Assembly (NCBI GenBank): GCA_040218535.1
Contig: JAVJRG010000005.1
Coordinates: 1,984,001-2,048,000 of the forward strand
Origin: Lacipirellulaceae bacterium
GTDB taxonomy: Bacteria; Planctomycetota; Planctomycetia; Pirellulales; Lacipirellulaceae
Length of the DNA: 64,000 nt
Direction: 5' to 3'
Position numbers and translations under genes: made by a program. Below are positions 26,495 through 34,636 of this stretch, piece after piece (positions within the stretch are counted from its first letter, which is position 1; each line of letters opens with the position of its first letter). The notes below the pieces were generated by a model. The model saw only the letters and a list, made by a program, of their open reading frames with translations, was not told the origin of the DNA and ran no database searches.

Positions 26495-26533
26495 CATGCG
26501 AAGGAGGTGCTGCCCCAGCTCCTCCTCCGCATG
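26488..26533 (-). terminator. Rho-independent terminator of PEP-CTERM gene 26569-28437
   Basis: Arms CATGCGAAGGAGG (26495-26507) and CCTCCTCCGCATG (26521-26533) pair with one mismatch; on the minus strand seven T residues follow (26494-26488). It lies 36 bases after the stop codon. Confidence 0.88.
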
Positions 26534-26568
26534 CTCATACTTCGTATGACTTAAACCGAAAGAATCTT

Positions 26569-28437
26569 CTAGCTACGCCGGCGACCTCCCATCGAAGCCG
26601 CAGCAATTGCAAAGCCAACCAAGATCAGCGAGCTAGGCTCAGGTACTGCAGCATTTGAAGCTACAGCCGATGACGTACCATAACTGGCCTCCCAGTCGGG
26701 GATCTGTGACGCGTCTGACTGCTGCAATCCGAGGAAGTCGGCACCGTCAAAGTCACCATCGCCATCAAAATCGCCGGCGACCGTTGTCACCAGTGCGGCA
26801 ATCGCATCCACGTCGGCTTGGTCGAAGAAGTCGTTACCTGTCAGATCAAAGTCTGCCAAGTTTAAGGACGCGAGAATATCTGACGCGAATGGCGCCGAAG
26901 GAGCGTTAGCAAGATCATTCTGTCGTTTCGCTGCAGTTTCGCCACCGTTGCCGTTCAGATAGTCCGTCGCAAGGTTGACGTCAGCTTGTGTCACGACACC
27001 ATCTTTGTTGACGTCGCCAGTAACCTGAACGAATTCCTTAATCAGCGAGAAGTTGTCAACTTGCACCTGCGTGAACACTGCCGAATCCACATGATTGTTG
27101 GGGACGGGGGTCCCTGGGAAATTCACAATCGAGGTATTGGCCTGCGTCTGAACAATTAGATTTACTTCGCCACTACCCTGAGCGGCAAGCAGGTCGGCTC
27201 CGCTGATGGTCAAAGTCTGACGATCACCAGCGGTGATATTCCCCAAATTATCGTCGAACAGAGAACCGGTCACAGCTGAGTTTGGATCCGTGGAATTCGT
27301 CCCCACGGTCAACGCAACGGTAAAGTCAGAACTTGGATTCGCAGGTCTTGTATCGTTAAAGTTTAGATCGAACGAAAGCTCATAGTTCGCGGAGGGGTCA
27401 ATAGTGACACCGTTGAGAACATTCGTTTGAATAAGGCCGTTCTGATAGCCGCCAGCGGAGTTTAACGAAAACTGTTCGGCGGAAACGCTGTAATGTGTGT
27501 CGAGATAGAATGACCCTTGATTGCCGTTGCTTGTATGCAGCAAGTTCAATCCCGTTCCGTCTGGGCCATTCACAGCCTCGACAATCATGTTTGGATTATT
27601 GTTGTAGGGAGTCCAATGATCGACGTCTCCCGTGTTGCCACGGAAGGGGCCGAAATTGCCATTACCGCCATTGATGTTAAACGCCCCCTGGTTAGTACCA
27701 GTCAGTGATACATTACTGGTGTCAGAAAGATCGCCGTTCTTGACGATGTTTGGTTGGACGGGGGAGATCGCGGGAAATGCCTCGGTTGTGGTCGTGCGGC
27801 CCAAGATCACATTGTCGATCGAGAACTTTGCCCCCAGGACAGGTGCTGGCTCGGCGTTTGGCACCCCGTCTACCATATCGATGCGAACGCGATTGATCAC
27901 ACCCTCCCATGCCGCATCGTTAAAGTCACGAACGATCGTGTAAGTGCGCCAGTTGTTGTCAGTGGGATAGGACGAACTAGGAGCGTAGGTTACTCCATGC
28001 GTGAGGTTGCCACCACCGAAGGCATCGCCTTGCAAGAAGTGTCGACCTCGAATGCGAGAGTCGGCGGGCTGTGGTGGAAGTGTATCAAGCCGAATGTCAA
28101 ACTGGACAATGTCGTACTGCCCTGGAAGTTCTCCCACGGTATACAGGGGATTCGAACCTGTGTTCAGCCAGACCCAAGAGTCGCCGTTGCCATCACTACC
28201 CAGACCAGCAGTATTGATGTTCGTTAAGACGCCACCAACAGACTCAATGGCGGGCATGCGAACGCCCGTCCAACCTTGAGTGGTGCCGTCATCAAAGTCG
28301 CCGATCACCAACGGATGATTGAGTGTTGGGGCCGGATTGCCCATGTCGTCGAATCCATCCGTAAAGGATGTGGCTGCTTGAGCTGAGCAAGCAGCTAACG
28401 ACACAAGGATACAAGCAACAGCTTTCAGAGTCTTCAT
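26569..28437 (-). CDS. PEP-CTERM protein with carbohydrate-binding-like and dockerin-like segments (tandem paralogue 1)
   Basis: The start at 28437 (MKTLKAVACILVSLAACSAQAA) follows GGGAGGTGG. The 622-residue product has an N-terminal beta-sandwich (SFTDGFDD, VIGDFDDGTTQGWTGVRM), a second sandwich (GNFGPFRGNTGDVDHWTPYN, GTGLNLLHTSNGNQGSFYLDTH), a calcium-binding dockerin-like block GDVNKDGVVTQADVNLATDY then NDFFDQADVDAIAALV, and a second GDFDGDGDFDGADFLGLQQ. The tail is VPEPSSLILVGFAIAAASMGGRRRS. Long stretches match the gene at 29143-31101, so the two arose by tandem duplication. Function unknown; probably an exported, exosortase-sorted glycan-binding protein. Confidence 0.83.
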   Translation of the reverse strand: MKTLKAVACILVSLAACSAQAATSFTDGFDDMGNPAPTLNHPLVIGDFDDGTTQGWTGVRMPAIESVGGVLTNINTAGLGSDGNGDSWVWLNTGSNPLYTVGELPGQYDIVQFDIRLDTLPPQPADSRIRGRHFLQGDAFGGGNLTHGVTYAPSSSYPTDNNWRTYTIVRDFNDAAWEGVINRVRIDMVDGVPNAEPAPVLGAKFSIDNVILGRTTTTEAFPAISPVQPNIVKNGDLSDTSNVSLTGTNQGAFNINGGNGNFGPFRGNTGDVDHWTPYNNNPNMIVEAVNGPDGTGLNLLHTSNGNQGSFYLDTHYSVSAEQFSLNSAGGYQNGLIQTNVLNGVTIDPSANYELSFDLNFNDTRPANPSSDFTVALTVGTNSTDPNSAVTGSLFDDNLGNITAGDRQTLTISGADLLAAQGSGEVNLIVQTQANTSIVNFPGTPVPNNHVDSAVFTQVQVDNFSLIKEFVQVTGDVNKDGVVTQADVNLATDYLNGNGGETAAKRQNDLANAPSAPFASDILASLNLADFDLTGNDFFDQADVDAIAALVTTVAGDFDGDGDFDGADFLGLQQSDASQIPDWEASYGTSSAVASNAAVPEPSSLILVGFAIAAASMGGRRRS

Positions 28438-29061
28438 AATTAGGTCCACCTCCCAGTGAAGTTGCAAGTTTCTTTCCTAGGGAAGAAACAGCGAAAGAAG
28501 TGCCGGACTTCTGTCCAGCTAGCAGTTTCGAATTAAGATTAGTGGTGAGAATTGACGAGATTTCGCTTCCGTCTTGGCAGCTTGAGGTCTTCCAAGTGCA
28601 GCCATATTAGTCTGGTGCTACAACACGACCAGAGCTGGCCACATTGGACAAGAAATTCTCGCTCTCTGACTGATTCTGGCAGGCAACTTGACTTGTTAAA
28701 TCCCACGACGCTTCAAGTTAAATACGTAAACACCTATCTCAGAACGACTTAGAGTAATCACTACGAGACAAACCGACACCCGCATGTAAGGCTCACCGCG
28801 CGCGAGAAGCGGTGGCAGGAATGAAAGACCTGAGAATGATGCCGCCCAACCCTTGCAATTCTGTCCAGAAGATCCTGGTGATTCACAATCAGTGGTCGTT
28901 GGGCGCCACTAGGAAATTTACTTCAGGGGGAATCTCAACTCATACTTTGCCGAAAACTGATCATGGTTTGCGATGCAGGCAAGAGATGGTTAGCGGGTCT
29001 CGTGTGGCTGCTGAATGCTCTTTAAAAAGGGAGCGTGAGATTACGTAGTTTTGTGATCCAA
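28438..29061. promoter_or_regulatory. Long gap with three TGGACA-type motifs
   Basis: No convincing gene is present in this gap between tandem PEP-CTERM paralogues. TGGACA-type motifs occur at 28508-28518 (minus strand, CTGGACAGAA), 28643-28655 (plus, ATTGGACAAGAAA) and 28859-28870 (minus, CTGGACAGAA). The segment 28643-28742 also has a positional partner at 32910-33010. Confidence 0.45.
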
Positions 29062-29095
29062 TAAAAATGGGGGAGCGCTGCCCCAGCGCTCCCCC
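29062..29095 (-). terminator. Rho-independent terminator of PEP-CTERM gene 29143-31101
   Basis: A perfect 12-bp GC-rich stem GGGGGAGCGCTG (29069-29080) with CAGCGCTCCCCC (29084-29095), followed on the minus strand by ATTTTTA. It lies 47 bases past the stop. Confidence 0.9.
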
Positions 29096-29142
29096 GTGTT
29101 GCTAACGTGAAGATCACGTAGCTGGTCGGATACCTTCCTCGC

Positions 29143-31101
29143 TTAGCTGCGAAGTCGGCCAGAGGTCGTGACGACTGTGAAGCTCAGAAATGCGACCAGG
29201 GCTAACGAAGTAGGCTCAGGAACTGCGGCATTTGAAGCAACAGTCGAAGACGTACCATAACTGGCCTCCCAGTCGGGGATCTGTGACGCATCGGTTTGCT
29301 GCAAGCCAAGGAAGTCGGCTCCGTCGAAGTCGCCATTGCCGTCGAAGTCACCGGGAGAGGTTGTCACCAGTGCGGCAATTGCGTCCACGTCGGCTTGGTC
29401 GAAGAAGTCGTCACCTGTCAGATCGAAATCCGTCAAATTGAGCGATGCCAAGATTTCCGATGCGAAAGGTGCCGAAGGAGCGTTGGCCAAATCGTTTTGG
29501 CGTTTCGCTGCAGTTTCGCCACCGTTGCCGTTCAAATAGTCCGTTGCGAGGTTGACGTCAGCTTGGGTGACCACGCCATCCTTGTTGACGTCGCCCGCCT
29601 GGGGAGTGAACACCTGACCAAGGAAGAAGTTGTCAGGGTTCATCTGAGTGACTGTCTGGGGATCACGATGGTCATCTGGAACCACAGTACCATTCGGGAA
29701 GCCGAAGATACCTGTCGTGTTGACTGTCTGTAGGACCAGATTCACAGGATTACTGCCGTTCTGCGCGGCTAACAGATCGGCACCACTAATGGAAAGAGTA
29801 TGCGTGTCGCCTGTGGTGAGAAGCCCCACGTTTTGAGAGAAGACTCCACCGGTGACTGTCGAGCCGAGATCGGTCGGATCGGCACCCGTTGTCAACGCTA
29901 CTGTGAATGTGGTGTTTGGATTGGCACTCGGGCGATCAAGGAAGTCCAGGTCGAACCTGAGTTCGTACGTCTTGCCAGCATCAATGGTCACACCGTTGAG
30001 AATATCGGCCTGCATCATCCCATTAACGTAACCTGCTGCCGAGTTCAGCGAGAACTGCTCGGTGCCCCCGTTCCAATGCGTATCAAGATACCAGGAACCC
30101 TGAATGCCAAGCGTAGAATGGGTGAGATTCAATCCGGTGCCGTCTGGGCCGTTAACTGCTTCGACGATTCCGTTCGGATTGTTGTTGTAAGGCGTCCAGT
30201 GATCGACATCTCCTGAGCTTCCTCGGAATGGACCGTAGTTGCCGTTTCCACCAGTGATGTCGAAGGTATCTGGTCTGTCAACCGTAAAGACTGCGTTGCT
30301 TACCGCAGAGACATCGCCATTCTTGACAATGTTTTGCACGGAAACTGGAATCGCGGGAAATGCTTCCGTTGAGGTCGTGCGACCGAGGACGATGTTGTCG
30401 ATCGTAAACTTCGTCCCCAGCACGGCCGAGGTCCCGACTGCGTCGAAGCGGCTGATGCCATCGGCCGGATCGACACGAAGGACATCTTGGACTGCCCCCC
30501 AGTCACTGGAATTAAAGTCACGGACAATCGTGTAAGTGTGGAAGCTGGTGTCGTTTGCGTCCTTCAAGGCTTGTAGCCCCGAATTGCTGAGGAAGTTTGC
30601 ACTGCGAGTGACAGCGCCTTGGAAGAAAGCCGCTCCTTTCAGCCGCGGTTCAATCAGCCCTGAACCAGGGTTGTTGGGGTCTTCAGGAGGGAATTGGTCG
30701 TACCTTAGGTCAAACTGAAAAACGTTGAACTGGCCCGGAAGTTCACCCACGACAAAGTTGTCTGGTACTCCGGGAAGCGCGGTAGTCCTGTCGGTGTCGA
30801 GACGGATGTAGTTATCCCCTTCTCCAGTCGTATTCGTTCCGAAGCCACCACCATTGCGGTTGGTCAGCGCTCCTCCGAAACTTTCAAGATTTGCCATGCG
30901 AACAGGCCTCCACCCCTGCCGTTCTACATCGGTGTCACCGTCGCCGTCTTCAAAATCGCCAGCGACAGTCTGATGAAATACTGTCGGGGCTGGGGTTCCA
31001 CCATCGAAACCATCGATGAAAGAAGTAATACCCGTCTGGGCCTGTGCAGAGCTGGCGACCAACAGGACGCCTATGCATGTTAAAGCCTGAAGAAACTTCA
31101 T
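29143..31101 (-). CDS. PEP-CTERM protein (tandem paralogue 2)
   Basis: A 652-residue paralogue of the 26569-28437 product: signal peptide MKFLQALTCIGVLLVASSAQAQ, SFIDGFDGGTPAPTVFHQTV, VERQGWRPVRMANLESFGG, GNYGPFRGSSGDVDHWTPYN, LNLTHSTLGIQGSWYLDTH, and a dockerin-like block nearly identical to its neighbour (GDVNKDGVVTQADVNLATDY, ETAAKRQNDLANAPSAPFAS). The tail is VPEPTSLALVAFLSFTVVTTSGRLRS. The N-terminal sandwich has diverged much more than the dockerin block. GGAGGGTGATTTGTT precedes the ATG. No catalytic residues are recognisable. Confidence 0.83.
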   Translation of the reverse strand: MKFLQALTCIGVLLVASSAQAQTGITSFIDGFDGGTPAPTVFHQTVAGDFEDGDGDTDVERQGWRPVRMANLESFGGALTNRNGGGFGTNTTGEGDNYIRLDTDRTTALPGVPDNFVVGELPGQFNVFQFDLRYDQFPPEDPNNPGSGLIEPRLKGAAFFQGAVTRSANFLSNSGLQALKDANDTSFHTYTIVRDFNSSDWGAVQDVLRVDPADGISRFDAVGTSAVLGTKFTIDNIVLGRTTSTEAFPAIPVSVQNIVKNGDVSAVSNAVFTVDRPDTFDITGGNGNYGPFRGSSGDVDHWTPYNNNPNGIVEAVNGPDGTGLNLTHSTLGIQGSWYLDTHWNGGTEQFSLNSAAGYVNGMMQADILNGVTIDAGKTYELRFDLDFLDRPSANPNTTFTVALTTGADPTDLGSTVTGGVFSQNVGLLTTGDTHTLSISGADLLAAQNGSNPVNLVLQTVNTTGIFGFPNGTVVPDDHRDPQTVTQMNPDNFFLGQVFTPQAGDVNKDGVVTQADVNLATDYLNGNGGETAAKRQNDLANAPSAPFASEILASLNLTDFDLTGDDFFDQADVDAIAALVTTSPGDFDGNGDFDGADFLGLQQTDASQIPDWEASYGTSSTVASNAAVPEPTSLALVAFLSFTVVTTSGRLRS

Positions 31102-31370
31102 AACAAATCACCCTCCGGAAACAAAAGAAAATCGTTTTCAATCACACGAGCTCGCGTACCTCGCAATGCCCTTTCATCCTGCTTGTAAGAAGCAGACCAA
31201 ATTGGACAAGAAAATGCAGAAAAGTTTCGGAGCAGCCAGATCCGTGTCACAGCACTACTCCTACAAGCAGTAACTTCCCAACTCCCAGGGATTGGACAGA
31301 AATAACTGTGAATTCTTCGCGGTTCTCAGGCAATAGGCCCGCATCCGCTCAGTCCCTTCATCTTTGCGGC
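31102..31370. promoter_or_regulatory. Gap with two ATTGGACA motifs
   Basis: Upstream of the 29143-31101 gene and downstream of a lipoprotein gene. ATTGGACAAG lies at 31201-31210 and ATTGGACAGA at 31291-31300, exactly 90 bp apart on the same strand. I see nothing else. Confidence 0.4.
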
Positions 31371-31802
31371 CTAGAATCGGTCGATATAGGGACCATCATG
31401 GTCGCTGCCTTCCCAAGTCAGCTCGATATTCAAGCTGTCTGTCGGACCATCGATGGTGACCTCTAAGTCAGTTGCCACTTGATTGGCATACTCAATTGGA
31501 GCGTGCCAACGATTGGACGTCTCGGTCAACTGCTCCACTGCGGTAACGGTGACGCGATGAGTCCCGATCGGCGCGCCGTCGTTGAGCTTATAGCTAGTCA
31601 GGGCAAACTTGCCATTCTTATCGATGCTACCAACTGCCGCACGGTGCCCCGGGGTAGAGATCTTCACCTGTCCGATCGGGACTGGCTTGCCATCAATCGT
31701 CACGGTACCAGAGACGGGCACCAGTTCCGGATGCTCATTGCATCCCGAACTGGAGAGGCCTGCCAGAATGAAAAGAAGCAGGAAAATGTTTTGTCGCAAC
31801 AT
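31371..31802 (-). CDS. Lipoprotein with transthyretin/carboxypeptidase-regulatory-like fold
   Basis: Start 31802 (MLRQNIFLLLFILAGLSSSGC) is chosen because GAGG lies just upstream and the signal starts there; a longer reading from 31826 adds eight residues. The 143-residue product has a lipobox (SSGC), then VSGTVTIDGKPVPIGQVKI, SIDKNGKFALTSYKLNDGAPIGTHRVTV, the small beta-sandwich common in planctomycete lipoproteins. It lies 29 bp downstream of the DUF1559 gene and forms a two-gene cassette like that at 33078-34550. Function unknown; an outer-membrane partner of the pseudopilin-like protein is possible. Confidence 0.8.
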   Translation of the reverse strand: MLRQNIFLLLFILAGLSSSGCNEHPELVPVSGTVTIDGKPVPIGQVKISTPGHRAAVGSIDKNGKFALTSYKLNDGAPIGTHRVTVTAVEQLTETSNRWHAPIEYANQVATDLEVTIDGPTDSLNIELTWEGSDHDGPYIDRF

Positions 31803-31831
31803 TCGTTCCTCGGCAATTAGCAACAAGCCGG

Positions 31832-32848
31832 TTAATAGAGGTCTGCAGCTTCGAAGCGAGTCGACATCGCTCGATAGGTTCGTTCGTCGATATCATCTTG
31901 CACAAACCTCACACTGCCATCACCCATTGCAAAGTTCGCGCCCCCCGGATGGAAACTGTTGAAGCCACAATGCGTTTTATTTGCCCCACCTGCACCTGCA
32001 GTGATCACGAGTCCGGCAGCCTCAACAGGAGTATTCAGCGGGTGGTAGGTACTCCTCATCGAGGAATTGCAGCGGTTGCCATTCGCCCATGTGTTATTGG
32101 CTAAGGCTCGATGTCCAAGGGTTGTCTCGCCAAAAAACATAGTGTTGCTGATGCCGTCGGTGATCTCACGAAGTTCAATTCGCCTGGCATAGAAGAAGAT
32201 TCCCGTGTTGTTGTGCTTCAAATGAAATGGTACGCCACCATCATGACGGTTCGGCCACAGCAAGTCGCGTCCGTTGGGTGGACCCACGTCGCCGGCGACG
32301 CCTGCATAGCTGCTGGTCGGCATAAGGATATCTGGCGACATACCGTGATTCCACTCAGCATACGGCTCTTTCATGTCACTTGGGCAATTGAACTGAGACA
32401 AAGGCGTTGCTACAGCGTCGCGATAAGCGGGTATCGAGATAGACCCACCTCGAAAAGGATGCATTGGTCTATTCCTGATATCTAACACATCATACAGAGC
32501 TTGCTGCTCTAATTGCGGCAGAAGCTGAACGAAGACGCTAGCCCCATGGAAGTGCATATCAGTTGCAGTGAGTCCTGGTAAATTACTCGTCGAGTTGACG
32601 CCTAAATCTCTGCACGGCTGCTGCTGGCCATCGCAGGCTAACCGTGCAGGAGGTAGGTCACCTTGTGCGCTTTCGTGGTTGAGCGCTGCCAAGGAAAGTT
32701 GCTTACAATTGTTCACACATTGCAGTCTTCGCGCCGCCTCGCGAGCGGCCTGCACTGCGGGCAGCAAGAGGCCCACAAGGACACCGATGATCGCGATGAC
32801 TACCAAGAGTTCGACAAGAGTGAAGCCATTTTTGCGTTGACTAGACAA
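31832..32848 (-). CDS. DUF1559 pseudopilin-like protein with probable TTG start
   Basis: The best start is TTG at 32848, because GGAGG sits 8 bases before it; an in-frame TTG at 32863 overlaps that Shine-Dalgarno sequence, and no ATG precedes the helix. The 338-residue product has [36 protein letters not shown] near its start and HPGGANFAMGDGSVRFVQDDI at the end, with CPSD and GVAGDVGPP between. Like type IV pseudopilins it should be cleaved after Gly and methylated at Phe. It heads a cassette with the lipoprotein at 31371. Confidence 0.85.
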   Translation of the reverse strand: MSSQRKNGFTLVELLVVIAIIGVLVGLLLPAVQAAREAARRLQCVNNCKQLSLAALNHESAQGDLPPARLACDGQQQPCRDLGVNSTSNLPGLTATDMHFHGASVFVQLLPQLEQQALYDVLDIRNRPMHPFRGGSISIPAYRDAVATPLSQFNCPSDMKEPYAEWNHGMSPDILMPTSSYAGVAGDVGPPNGRDLLWPNRHDGGVPFHLKHNNTGIFFYARRIELREITDGISNTMFFGETTLGHRALANNTWANGNRCNSSMRSTYHPLNTPVEAAGLVITAGAGGANKTHCGFNSFHPGGANFAMGDGSVRFVQDDIDERTYRAMSTRFEAADLY

Positions 32849-32909
32849 GCCTGGTACCTCCAAGAAAAGTGCAACCCATCCTTAAAAAGACACGCGCGGA
32901 ACTGACGAG

Positions 32910-33010
32910 ATTGGACAGAATTGCTTGCCTCAAAAACTGATTTTCGTCCGAAGCGAGACGTTTCGGTGCGTATTGATGCTTGGAGCTAGTACGTAAACCC
33001 AAATCTCAGA
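32910..33010. repeat. Conserved upstream element, partner of 28643-28742
   Basis: ATTGGACA at 32910 and TACGTAAAC at 32990 are 80 bp apart, exactly as ATTGGACA at 28643 and TACGTAAAC at 28723. CTGATT sits at the same internal offset (position 28-33) in both, and ATCTCAGA follows TACGTAAAC in both. One copy precedes a DUF1559 gene, the other a PEP-CTERM gene, both on the minus strand. Confidence 0.5.
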
Positions 33011-33077
33011 GTTGCTTATGGCGAGCTTTTTGAGGTCAGGTCCGTAGAACCCGCTCAATTGCATGCAATATCTAGCA

Positions 33078-33485
33078 CTATTTTTTGGGAAGAAGCACCA
33101 GATCGATCGTATTCTCACCCGCCTGAACTTCTGCTTCGAACCCAGGAGCTAGCTTGCCTGGGACTGGCGAGCCCTGCTGAATCGGTGCCAACTCGACTTG
33201 GTGTTTCCCCACCGCCGCGCCATCGCCTGGAGTCTTCGTGCTAAGGCTGTATATTCCCTCAGCATCGGTTTCACCCAGCGCCTGACGCGTTGGTGCGTTG
33301 ATCCCGCCGTCTTTCACACGGGGATGAAAAATCACAAACAAGTCGGCCACCGGTTCTCCTTCAAGCGTGACTTGTCCCGAAACTTGGCCCATCTCAACAT
33401 CACTGCCGCTGCAACCATTCAGCACACATAGCCCCAAAGAGAGAAGTAGGCCGAGCGGAAGAAATTTTATGGAGTATTGAGGCAT
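33078..33485 (-). CDS. Lipoprotein of a DUF1559 cassette
   Basis: A 135-residue lipoprotein: MPQYSIKFLPLGLLLSLGLCVLNGC with lipobox LNGC, then GQVSGQVTLEGEPVADLFVIFHP and TDAEGIYSLSTKTPGDGAAVGKHQVEL, the same small beta-sandwich as the product at 31371-31802. It lies 51 bp downstream of the DUF1559 gene 33537-34550. Function unknown. Confidence 0.8.
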   Translation of the reverse strand: MPQYSIKFLPLGLLLSLGLCVLNGCSGSDVEMGQVSGQVTLEGEPVADLFVIFHPRVKDGGINAPTRQALGETDAEGIYSLSTKTPGDGAAVGKHQVELAPIQQGSPVPGKLAPGFEAEVQAGENTIDLVLLPKK

Positions 33486-33536
33486 TCACAGGGTCCCGAT
33501 TGAAATTGACAATTCTTGAGTCGCTTCGAATTCACA

Positions 33537-34550
33537 CTACGGCAACTCGACGGGCAGCTCGTTCCCTGCCCGGGTTCCCAAGGCGGTGTAGACATCCCAG
33601 GAGATATTCTCCGAGAGGAACTGGACGGAAGAGTCGCAGAACCCAAAGTAGACTCCGCCGGGGTGGCTGCTGCTGGCCGAATCGCGATCACCGCTATTCA
33701 AAGCAGAACGAGCTGCGTCCCACATATTGAACAGCACATCGTCTTTATCGCCATGAGCACCGGGCCAAGTCGGCCAACGAGCTGTGTCAGGGTTCTCGTC
33801 GGAAGCATTCGCTTCTCCCCACTCTTCGAAGCTCGCTAACAGAGCTTGCTTTGCATCCACTTCCCCAAGAGCGATCGTTTGAGTCGTCCCATCAACGATC
33901 TGCCGGAGTGTTGTTGGCTCCTCCACACGATAGCCGGGATAAAGCGTACCGATCCAACCACTTAGTTCGCGAGACTCTCCATTGGCGCTGACGATCCGCG
34001 CTAAGCCCAGGCTACTTCCTGCCGGATTATCACGCGTACCGCGGCAGCCACGGTAGTTGCTTGTTCCGAAGCGTAACGTCGTTGAATCGTTAATGTTGGG
34101 ATTGGGATCGATCTCTTCCATGGTCGATGAAGGGCAACGAAACGCGGCATTCGCCGAGTTGACAATGGTTGCGAGCGCGGGGGAATAGATAATCTCCGGC
34201 GTCCCATTGTTCGGCAAGATCGCGTCGTAAGTGCTCTGCTGCTCAATGTAAGGCAACAGATAAGTAGTCCAAGCGGCCGCATGCTTGAACTGAGCGACAC
34301 CAACGTTGACCGGCTTGGAAATACCACTAGGAAATTCCTCTTTCGCATCAACGTGGCTCTGCAGCCCCAGACACAACTGGCGAAGATTATTGCTGCATTG
34401 CGTCCTGCGTGCGGCTTCGCGCGCTGCCTGAACTGCAGGTAACAGCAACCCTACCAGCACGCCAATAATCGCGATGACGACTAACAGTTCGACAAGCGTA
34501 AAACCACCTAGAGAAGATCGCCGCAATCGATTCAATCGAGAAGCACGCAT
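33537..34550 (-). CDS. DUF1559 pseudopilin-like protein
   Basis: A 337-residue protein with [36 protein letters not shown] at residues 15-50, FRCPSS, NYRGCRGTRDN and SHPGGVYFGFCDSSVQFLSENI at the end. The usual C-terminal GDGSV is here CDSSV, a small divergence. It starts with ATG at 34550. It forms a unit with the lipoprotein downstream, 86 bp after a PEP-CTERM glycosidase gene on the same strand. Confidence 0.86.
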   Translation of the reverse strand: MRASRLNRLRRSSLGGFTLVELLVVIAIIGVLVGLLLPAVQAAREAARRTQCSNNLRQLCLGLQSHVDAKEEFPSGISKPVNVGVAQFKHAAAWTTYLLPYIEQQSTYDAILPNNGTPEIIYSPALATIVNSANAAFRCPSSTMEEIDPNPNINDSTTLRFGTSNYRGCRGTRDNPAGSSLGLARIVSANGESRELSGWIGTLYPGYRVEEPTTLRQIVDGTTQTIALGEVDAKQALLASFEEWGEANASDENPDTARWPTWPGAHGDKDDVLFNMWDAARSALNSGDRDSASSSHPGGVYFGFCDSSVQFLSENISWDVYTALGTRAGNELPVELP

Positions 34551-34636
34551 AAGATGTCAGTCCTTATGAGCCAGAGAAGAGGTTCTCCATCTTCCTCAAT
34601 TTTCCGAAAGAATCAAGCAGAACGCCGAATGCCAAC

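Noticed and set aside
28438-29142. Possible small genes in the gap between the PEP-CTERM paralogues
   Set aside because: Frames of 60-80 codons have no ribosome site or recognisable motif, and the gap contains regulatory-like repeats.
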